From Timema cristinae (Eukaryota; Arthropoda; Insecta; Phasmatodea; Timematidae): DNA of 64,000 bases. The position numbers were made by a program, and so were the translations under genes. Positions within the stretch are counted from its first letter, which is position 1; each line of letters opens with the position of its first letter. Below, one piece after another: positions 47,801-59,200 of the stretch. The stretch covers positions 54,487,846 to 54,551,845 of the forward strand of contig JBCFYV010009882.1 in the NCBI GenBank assembly GCA_039000515.1, read 5' to 3'. The notes under the pieces were generated by a model. It had not been told where the DNA came from. It saw nothing but the letters and a program-made list of their open reading frames with translations, and made no database searches.

Positions 47801-50213
47801 TTGCTAAATTGGTATCTTCTTGTAAACTTCTATAAGCAGATTCTGCTTTCCTGTGATGCAGTTCACTTTCTATCAATATGCGCTGTCTTTCTTTCTCATC
47901 CTCACATGCGCATAATTTAACATAGAGCTTATCACATGTTACACATGTGTCAGAACGAGGAAACCCAAACCGTAGCTTGTAATCACTGTGGAATACATCA
48001 GAGTATGTTCGTAGTGAAATATTGCATTCAGTAAATTTTTCTGTAAATAGTTTGTGCATTAATTTTAGATTTAACTCCGAAGGAAGGCAGTCTTTAGAGC
48101 TCTTTTCTCTACTATAATGACTTTCTTGTTTTGGAAATGATTCTATGTGTTGGTGTATTAAGTCCTTAACTCTATCAGCAACACTACGAGGCCGGTTATG
48201 GTGAACTCCTCGCTTATCAACTAATTCTGTATTGCTCTTGATTTTATCAACAAGTAACTGAAGACGTCTAGGAGTTACTTGAAATGTGTCGCAAACGTTT
48301 TTTTTTACAAACTCGAACTTTTCCCATGCCATGTTTTAGCCAGTAAAGAACCGTGCACTGACGTCGGGATACAGCTTCTTCAACTACTCTCCGCCTTTTT
48401 GGTTCTACAACTTCAACAACATTATTGGCTAGAAATGACGTTTGTGCATTGTAGTCCATTGAGCGAAACTTCGCGAATAAGTCCTTCTTTTCCTGAGCAC
48501 TCACTTCATTTGCAAAACAGCCTTTATTGCAAGCGCAAATTCGGCCCTGAAACATATATTTGTGCCGTATTAAATTTATGAAAAAATATTTAGCCATCTA
48601 TGCCAAATTTGAGTTATTAAATGTATATTAATCAATGAGCTCGTGTAGTGAGACTTAAAAAAAAAGAAGCTTAGACCCCTTAAAAGTTAGCTAGGTTTGG
48701 GACCCCTTTAAATTAAATGTTCTCTAGGTTTAAAACCCCTCAAAAGTTCTTTGGATGTAAAACTCCTTTAAAGGTTCTTTAGTTTAAAACCCCTCTGTCT
48801 GGCTCACTAACAATAGACAGGCTTAAGTTGGAAACTCCCCCCCCCCCTCATTTACAACTCCCGATATTTTCCCGCCCAGCCCTACTTATTTGTAGCACTA
48901 CACAGTACCCACCACGAAAGTCTCATAGGTTATTCCACAATCACATACAACGTTGTTTTACGTACCTCATTTGGTGTTGATAATGCAGGCTTCTGTACAT
49001 TTCTGGAACTCACATACTCTTTCCCTGCATCCCTATTTCTTTTTCGAATAGTTTGCTTCCATTCACTAACATTTTTCTTCCTCTTTTTACCCCGATTTTC
49101 ATGTTTTTGAGCACATGGTGTAAGAGTGACATTACATCTGTCGGCCATTTTGGCGTACATAAAACCTTGTTACAGCCAAGATCAGGATTGCCAACATTTC
49201 ACCACCATTTTTCTCGTATAACCAGCCCAATAATGAGAGATCTTTTCTTACTAACGGACGCAGAGCATCATATACAACCTTGTTACATGAAAATCTCACT
49301 TTTAAAATTTTTGTCGCTTACAACGTTGTTACGGCCTACGCTTCAATTGATGAGAATAACTTAGTTAAAGAAATATATTATTTTAAAATGTAGGCCTACC
49401 TTTATCTTAAAAGCCCTTTTGAAGCCACTGGCAAAGAACCCACCAAAAGGCCCAATGACAGAGCTGAACAAAGACAATGCCAGTGAGTGAAGAAGGAATG
49501 GGTACATTGTGATAGTTTTCTTCATTCCAAACTGAAAAAAACCATAAGTAATTTGAATAAATGCAAATAGTTTATACAAAGTGAAGGATTACTAATATTA
49601 AAATGTTATAAAACAATTCAATAATACGAAAAATAAGTTTCTATTTAATCTTATGTTAAAATTAAGCAAAGAAGGAAAAAAAGTAGTTGCTTGAATTACA
49701 CAACTAAAAAATTTTATGGCAGTTAATAAAAATTTGGAATAATATGCATCCCTTTAAGGAAAATTTCTTTTCCCTTTTTGAGGTAATCTGTTATATTAGG
49801 AAGAATATACAGGAAAGGTTGATAAAAACATATGTAAGGGAACAAACACAATATGGCTTTTACAACTAAAAGATCACAGTTCACATTTTACATTGCAGCT
49901 ATCATTCTTTACCAATTTACTTTTTCTTCCTTTTGTGATTTTTTGTTTCCTCTTTTAGAAAGTTGCATTTCACACTCCCTTCTGATGAGTTGCAATAGAA
50001 TGAAACCTAGGTTGGGGTATGAGCAGTAGCAATAGATTTTCTCCTGAGGCAGCTATTACCTCTTTGACCAGAGGCAGCAATGTAAAGCGTGAACTGTGGC
50101 TTTCTTTTCATTGTAAAAGCCATATTGTGTTTGCGTGCTTTCTTGTACCTTCTTCTAAATATAGCTAACTATTTTGTATCAGTTTATTCTCAACACTTTT
50201 ACAAGCATTAAAA

Positions 50214-50263
<50 letters not shown>

Positions 50264-53200
50264 GCACCGCGTCTTACTACCCGTTCGGGTTATACGCATT
50301 TACGCTAATGTGTAATGGTAGAGTGATTGTGAGATTAAATGAAGGACCTACAGTTTAACGTGGAATCCGAACCACGGTGGCGGCCTGGCACATTACAATA
50401 TTATCATGTCTGTGAGTTTGGATAAATATGAGTGAAAATTGGTTGTTAAAAATTGACAAGGTGAAGAGGTCAGTAATAGAGTAGTAGAATGATAAGAAAA
50501 AAGTCCAGGATTTGTAATCCTGTTTAGGTGGATGTTCTAAAATATGTATTAAATGATAGCTTTAAAAGACTAAAATTTTCAAAAATGAGCCATAATGCAG
50601 ATTATTTGGTTTTTTTGAAATACAAATTAATCTACCATTTAAAATATCTATTTGTTATAGTTAAATGAAGTAGACAATATATTCAGAATTATAACAATTT
50701 GCAAAAAATGTGATATTTAAATCAATTTAAACTATAGAGTACATAAAATAAAAAAACAATTATCAGACATTGACACAATACAATAGCAAATGGCTGCATA
50801 TACTGACAAGATGCATAATGCCGCTCCAGGACTCTCGAAGCATATACTCCTGTGGGCGGAACAAAAAAGATGGTTCACAGTCCATCGTCATGCCGCCCAA
50901 TGTCTCACTGTACTCAATTGGGCATACCAAGTAGCGGTACTGACACAGAAAATATGATACCTGGAAAAAATATTAATACATTGTTTGTTGTTGTTAATGA
51001 AAACAATTCTTAGATTTAAATGGCATGGCTATACACAATACTTCCTTAAAAACTTAATAAACACATAGCATGGCTCAACTAAAAGAGTTTAAGCAATCCT
51101 AAATAATAATGTGACCTTATTGTGAAGTCACTTACCACCAGACCAAAAATAACAGTGGATATACCACCTCCAATAAAACCTTCCCAAGTCTTTTTGGGTG
51201 AGAGTTGAATAAGTGGTGTCCGTCCAAAGAAAAATCCAAATACATATGCCATTACATCATTGCAAACTATCATAGACACTGGCACAACGAACCTATAAGC
51301 AAAAGAACATTATTATTTAAATATGCATATTTGCATTGATACATACATAACACAATATATCAGAGCATACATGAATCAGATCAAATCAGATGGGATTTTT
51401 AAATAAGATAAGAGGATTTTTGGGAGAGAGCTAAGATATTTTTTGGAAAAAATCTGATGCTGGGACAAACTAATAATGATTTGCTCATTGAAGATTGACA
51501 ATTTTTTGGGATAGTTTAAGATTCTATAAATAAGTACTAAACCAAGTTGGTCAAAAAATGTAGCATGTGATCTAAGATTTAAGTATGTTTTCAATCAGTA
51601 GATTGGTTACTAGATTGGTCACTACGTTTAATGGGGCAAAAAAATTGCAAACAAAAATATTCTTAATAGTTTAAAAAAATATGTTTGCTACTTTTATTTT
51701 TATATCATTTCCGAATTAGTTCTGCCATATTGGTGTGCCTACTTTCTAATTGTTAATATTGGGTAGTTATGTTAATTTGGGAAAGGTGGGCGAGAGAAAA
51801 ATCCTGTCTATTTATTTGTCTGTGTCTGTCTTTGTGTGTATGTTGTGTGTGTCTGTCTGTGCGTATCATTAACCCAACCTCCCACTTCTCTCTCAATTTT
51901 TTTAGTTGCTCAATATATTAGAAAGTCTGTAGCGATTACAGCTGATTATGCTTATTTTGTAAAGATTAAAAGTGTAAATAAGCTTTGACTTTGATTGTTC
52001 GGTTTATAGGATACCAAATTTGCCCTTAAAAAAATTGTTAACTTTATTTTACTAAGTTGTCATGTGTTGTATAAAAACCCTTTATTCAAAACATCATGTT
52101 ATTTTTAATAATGTCATTGTTTAGATATAAGCGTGATTTATAACGAGGCTATGCTATTGTGTACTTTGAAATATATACAACTTTGTTAAGTAGTAAAAGA
52201 TAAGCTTTGTTTGTAAAAAGGCTTTAGGATAATTCATCAATTTGGGAGCTCATATGTTAGGCAAGCACACACTAGTTATTAGGTCAACGATTTAAGTGCA
52301 CTCAATGCCACTGCTTCCTTTAGAAAATGTTCATCCTGAATTATTTTTTAAGCAGATGTGATATTTTGGTCCTAGTAATCATTTACATTTTTTTTTTTTT
52401 TCATTTATTTGAGGTATTTAGCTTGCACTTTCTGATCCAACATTATATCAGTACATGACTTACAAAGTAACTTAAATCTTAAATTGACACAACACCCAGC
52501 TCACTGTGAAAGGGGAGACCCACGTTTCACCAAACATAAATGTTTCACCCATGCCATGAATTGAACCTGGGACCCTAAGCTTAGTATAAAGAAACACTAC
52601 TGACTGAGCTAAGGTGTTGAACGGTTCCGAGAGACTTTCGGTGAATACATCTGCCATCATACCAGCAGTTTGCAGGTAACAAAATGTAAATGAACCTTGA
52701 TGGTGTGCTTTCTTAACAAAGTAATGACTGAAGACATATATCTATAATTTATTCTTGAATGAAACACAGGGCTATTTGAAAGTATTTGTCAATGTATATC
52801 GGAATAATTTCTTCACTCTCCAAAACAAATCCTTCCAGGAATTTACCTAAATAAATCACTTCCTTCATAGGTTCAGTGAACCTCGTGTCTTCTGCTTCAG
52901 TAGTTGACAATACCACAGTGTCCCGTTTCTTTTCCTCTAAAGTCACTGCTACATTCGCAAGGATAAAATCATATACTATGCAAGAACTTGTCCTGTGTGC
53001 ATGCTGCCTAATCAGCATCCACGAATCTTTCCTTATAATTTGAGCTTCTTTTTTTTTATAGGTTTCCTAGGCTTGTGGTTAAGAATAAATATCATAATCC
53101 TTTTTATCTCGATGCAGTGATGTTTTTGGTAGCAGCTGTTAAAGTGGGTTAAAAAGTTCACTAATAAAGCTATATCTGGTCATTTTCCAATGGCTAGATA

Positions 53201-56200
53201 TATCAAACTTAATATTTTTCTTATTCTTAGCACCTTGTCTTACTACCTGTTCAAGTTAACACCTATGTACTCATACTAATGATTTAGGGATTAATAAGGC
53301 TTAATTTATGGGAAGTCTTCTTCTGAATCACACTGTCTCCACAATCTTTAATATGGCTTAAAAGTTAAGACATTAAATATGGTGGGATATAAATTTGGTT
53401 TCTAGGTTGGCATTTATTGACATTAATAGATTAGATTTGATTAGAGGATAATAAAAGGCAATTATTTATATATGTGGTATGTATATTTTAAAACCTGGGT
53501 TACACTGGCTTTCAATGATTCTGCTTTCTTGGTGAAAATAGGTGCTTTGTGTGTAAAACCATGTGCTGATTTAAAAAATGCCAATGTTTTTGTCATAACA
53601 CGTCAAAATTGTATGTACTTCAATATTATATTAATTATACTAGATATTATATATCTCATCATAAATGCGGTAAAAATGATACAAATATAGCTAAAAATGA
53701 ATAACTTTAGCACACACGAGTGATATTCATCGATATATTTACACAGAACAAAACACCCCTTGTCTGCTTTCTTACTCCTGAATTTTTTCTCTTTATCTTC
53801 CCAAGTGTTTAAAAGTTTTGGTGACTGTAACCATATCTATGTATGAACATGAAATGGGGAAATAAATCTGTCAACAGTGACTCAGGAGAAAATTTCCAGG
53901 TCATGTATATTTATCTTATCTTGAAAGAAAGTGCATCTTAACATAACACCTCAAAGACCTCAGTTGCTGTTCATTATTCACAGTTGTTGGCAGTGTAGTA
54001 TCCTCGACTGTTAACAGTTCGGTGCTATTTTTTAGTTTTACTTTGTGTTGTGTATGAAGTGCTACATAGTTAACAATAATGTGACTTCTGTCTCTACAAG
54101 GAGGCAATGTGTGAACAATCCGGATAATTTCTGTTTCATATGCGGTTCATACTAGTTACGAAGACAGAAAGATAATATTACATTATTTATTAAATAAGTG
54201 TATTTTGCATATTTTAAAGTTAAATTTGGAGATCAGGATAATAAATGGGCTACACATACTGCATGTACAGCTTGTGTTAAAGGACTAAGGCACAGGTATT
54301 ACGGAAGACAAAAATCTGTGGCGTTTGAGATTCCCATGATATGGTGCAAACCAAAAATCACTACAATGATTGTTACTTCTGTTTGAGCAATGTATCATGG
54401 CACAACAAAATGAATAAGTCAAAAATCAAATACCTAGAAGGCCTAGCGTCAGCTATAAGACCTGTGCCACATGGAACAGATGTTCCAATTCCTATCCCAC
54501 TGACTCAACTAGAGGACAATGAGCAGTCATGTTCCTCTGAGTCTACAGGAAATTTTAACGTTGATGAGGATTTTTCACCACCCAATGACGAAGAAAAGCC
54601 TCAGCTTTTTACTCAAACCAAGTTGAATGATTAAGTATGGGACCCAGATCTAACAAAGGACAAGAGTGAAATATTGGGAAGGAGATTGAAATAAAAAAAA
54701 TCTGCTGGCACCAGGAACCCTATTTTACTGGTATAAGAATCAAGAGGAAGAATTAATAAGTTCTTTAAGATGAAAGATCAGCTAGTTTGTTGTGGTGTAC
54801 CTAGTTTAATTCTTCAACTGGGAGAGCTAGCTTATGATAATGACTGGAAATTATTTATTGACGCTTCGAAAAGAAGTCTTAAAGCCGTTTTATTGCATAG
54901 TATAAGTGCATTTCCTTCAATTCCAGTTGCAAATTCTGTGTCTTTGAAAGAAACATATGAAAATATTCAATCCATTTTAGAGAAAAATAACTATAAGGAA
55001 CATCAATGCTATAGTGTGGAGGTTTCCGGTATCTTACTAAGGCTAACAAGGAGGGTATATAAAATATCCTTGTTTTTTATATGAATGGGACAGTATAAGT
55101 AGGGATAAACATTGGACAATGAAAGAATGGCCTAAGAGAAGTTTAATTCCGAGAAAAAAAAGTTATTTGTGACAGTTTTGTTGATCCTAAGAAAATACTA
55201 TTGCCTCCTTTGCATATAAAGCTTGGGATCATGAAACAATTCGTAAAATGGTTGGACAAGAGTGGTCTATACTTCAAGTATTTAAGCCTAAATTTCCTGT
55301 TTAATCTGAGGCTAAGATAAAATAGGGAGCATTCGATGGACCTCAGATTAGAAAGCTTATGAAGTTCATGAGTTTTTGGACACCATGAATGAAATAAAAC
55401 GTCAGGAATGGTGTTCTTTCAAAGACATAGTCAATAAGTTCTTTGGAAATGTAAAAGAATTTGTGAGAAATATTTTACGAAGACTGCAAGCTCTCAGGAG
55501 CAATATGAGTTTAAAACTCCTCTTTTTTATCTCACCTTGACTACTTTCCTGATAATTTGGGAAATCTGAGTGGAGAGCAGGGTGAAAGATTTCATCAGGA
55601 AATAAAGGAGATTGAGAGAAGAAACCAGGGACGGTGGAACATAGCAATGCTACCAGACTATGTTTGGTGCTTCAAAAGAGAAGATACACAACATGGAAAT
55701 AAACGTAAATTAATGCGGCCCGCCTTCCAAGCAAAGAAAAAAATTCTTATCTTCAGACACTGATCATTTTTAAAGGTATGTAGGTACTCAGTTTAATACC
55801 GTAGAAATAAATAATTTCTTTTGTTTTAATTTTATAACACACTATAATAGACTAAAAATTTACATTTTCAGCATTTTTTTGTGAAATGTATAAATACCGA
55901 ACGTGATAGAAGTAAATGCACCTCAGCATTAAATTTGGCATTTCAGAATTAGTTAAAATCACTTTTCACATTTAAGACAGCAGGAACAAAGTTTTATTTC
56001 GGAGGCCAGTGTTTTTTAATAGCTTAATATAGTGTCCAGAGATGTGGAAAATAGAGTGAGGAACAGAGATGGAAATATCTGTGATAAATTACATGGGACC
56101 AGCCACAATCCACCAAGGCAATATTTTAACATTGACATATCCATCAGTGGCAACGCTTGATGACTTAGATCGTGTGATAACTGAAGTTTTTAAATCTTTA

Positions 56201-59200
56201 AGAATATGGGAACACATAATAGTGTATGTAAATGTTCATGAAGTTACAGTTACATTTTAATTCCTAATTAGCACTTAACCCCTAATCCGCTTAAACAAAT
56301 TATCCCAAGATGAGCTAGAGGTGACTCCCATATTGTGTCACATTCTAATCAGATTTGAGATTTCCAAAACAATAATATTTTCCTTGAGCCATTTTTCAAC
56401 TTGAGAATGACCTACATGCCAAATAATGCCTTATTTGATAAATATAACACAAATAATATATTTAATTTTATTTAGAGCTAGGCCAATCAACTATTTTGCC
56501 AATCATCCCAGTGGTGATTATTTGTTGCAGATTAGGCCACCCTCCAAAGTTAATCATCTAGTTTATTTAACTTTTAATTTTATCAAATATAATATGCAGT
56601 AATTATGTTTAAAAAAAAGTGTTAATGTGTCTCATTATTTTTTTCATTTTTATCTTTAACAACTTTGAATTAAAACTTTTAACTAGTTTATATATAATTC
56701 AGTTTATCATTGGGTCCACCACATTTTAATTATAGTTAGTTTCAGTTAAATTGACTCCACTCTTCTCATATATAGGATTGTAATAGTTTTATATAAGAAT
56801 TAGTTTTGAAATCCATTCAGAGAATAACTTGTTAAATATATTAATTTTAAAATAATAATAGAAATAAATATTTTGTTTTCTAAATATTCCAGAATTTGAA
56901 TAAGAATAATTAGTTTTAAATAAATATATAAGCATCAATTTCTGAATAAGTTCAAATAATGAACATGCCACGCCAAATAGTAAGACCAAATGGATTAAAT
57001 TCAACTACACTGGAAAAGAAATCCATAATATCACTAATATCTTTAAAAACGCAAATTAAACATATCTTCTAGTACTAATAACAATATCAAAAAATGTATT
57101 AATTCCAATTTGAATTAAATCAGTATCAAAAAAGTGGTGTTTACCAACTCACCTGTGAACGCAATAGTGTTTACATAGGCCAAAGTGGTCACTGAATTTC
57201 AACCAGGTTTTCCGAGCACATAAGTGACTTCAAATATGACAGAAACAAAACCAAATTCTCCGAACATCTTAAAATTTCCGGTCATCAACCCACCCCCATG
57301 GAAAAAATGCATGAAACTAATTCACAGCTCGTCCAAAGGTACAACCATGAACACTGCAGAAAACAGTTTCATCCAAACCACAATACTCAATAACAAAAAT
57401 GTCCTTAACGAACAATTACATTTTGAAAACCAAACCCTCATCAACACTTTAAGGAAACTTCCCCAACATACCAGATTAAAATAATCTATGTTCCTACCCT
57501 TCCTTCCAGTAGTTAATGACCTTTTCGGGCCAGTGTCGAGAAGATTTGGACCTTCCATTTTTTTCCCATTTCTCATTACTCTTTCCAAATTTCCTTTTCT
57601 ACTCTTTATTATTTGACCACATCTATCTAATAACAACTTAAACTCTCACATTATATAGTTTCACACTTCCTTGCTGTTTTTCGTCATCTATGACTTTTTG
57701 TATGTTCTAGACTAATATAACCTTAGTTTTCATTTACACAACCGTTCTCATTTTTAATCAGTTTCGTTTCTGGTATTCACTGGAACTACTCACACAGGCA
57801 TAGTCAAATGGTAAATATGATATTTCATTTTTATATTGGTTAATTACAATCATTTAACAATTTGTTGGGAATGCCAGGCCTCCACCGTGGTTCGGATTCC
57901 ACGTTAAACTGTAGGTCCTCCATTTAATCTCACAATCACCCTACCATTACACATTAGCGTAAGTGCGTATAACCCGAATGGGTAGTAAGACGCGGTGCTA
58001 ATAATAATAATATTAATAACAATTTGTTTCCCTTTGGGTTTTCTTTTTTGGCTAATGCCTAGTTACATGCACCATAACCTATTGCATATTTTTTCTTTTT
58101 TCTTTGATTTAGTCCTGATGATGGCACCGTAGATGTGCCGAAACATGTAGTATTCTAAGGCCATCTCAACGACGCCTATAAAGGAGCAAGGGAATTCAGG
58201 TAAGAGAATAGAATTCAATTAAATGTCATATACTTCAACACATATATGATAAATACTCTAATGGAGTAGGGATGAGGAAGGGGGCATTTTATTGGTAATC
58301 TACCCATATTTGCATGGAAGGAGAGTGGGAAACAATTTAGGAAAAACCACCCACAATTGATACTAACTGAGATTTAAACCCTGACCACCTTGTCCTTAGC
58401 ATGCCAGTCTAAATGAGAGAGAATCCTTAACCATTTGACCACAAAAGTGGGTTTACTTACTTGATATATTCCTTACAATAAAGTAGAGTATACAATATAT
58501 CCGATCAAACACAAATAACACATTACTAACTGAAACCATTCAATAGAAATTGGTGACAAGGCTCTTATATCAAGGAGACCCCTTTTCTCTTACCGCTAAA
58601 CAGATGACATATTTAAGATAAAAAAGTTTCCAGCTCTGGGAGAACAATGTTTTTCTTTGCCCGTAAACTGATAAAGTTGGTTTAAGATAACAAATTTTCC
58701 AGCCTAGGAAAGTCAATGTTCCCCCCTTTCCCCTATAATAAAATGATAGCAGCATAAATTTAAAAATGTATTACTTTAGGAATCTACTCTATAGTATGTG
58801 GTGAGAGTCAAGAGAAGTCTGGCTCGGCATCGAGACAGATTTGATGGCTTCATGAGATCAGACTCAAGCGAGCGTGAATGACCAGCTTTAGTTATGATTA
58901 TTGATCTATATGTTAAAAATTGTTAGCCAGAAATTGGTTTTAAAATTAATTATTTTACAACCATATTTGTACAACACTAAGAAGTCTGCTCGTTATGAAA
59001 TAAGATTGATGTTTATTATGACACAAGTTTGACTGTTTTAAAAGTGTAATTTAGTTATACATACCAAATTAGCCCTTCAAAGATGTTCTGGATGATGAGA
59101 TAGCTTTGAGTGACCACAATAAGTAGAGCAACATGAGTCCAGGCAAACAAGGAAAACTGTTTCATGTAATATTTCTTGACTAGTGATAATACAAACCATA

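Larger units (their letters stand above)
46280..49344 (-). mobile_element. Sola-like DNA transposon (3065 bp) with AATT duplication
   Basis: The termini begin GAAGCGTAGGCCGTAACAAC. The first 33 bp are identical at both ends in inverted orientation. AATT stands at 46276-46279 and 49345-49348, a 4-bp duplication. Seven copies of a GTAACAACGTTGTATGT-type motif lie inside. It encodes one spliced transposase. It sits wholly within one intron of the CDS synthase gene, in the same orientation as that gene. Assignment to Sola rests on the 4-bp duplication and the transposase look, and needs a search. Confidence 0.85.

Noticed and set aside
56069..56260. 63-residue open frame as a small gene
   Set aside because: No motif, no partner exon, AT-rich intronic setting.
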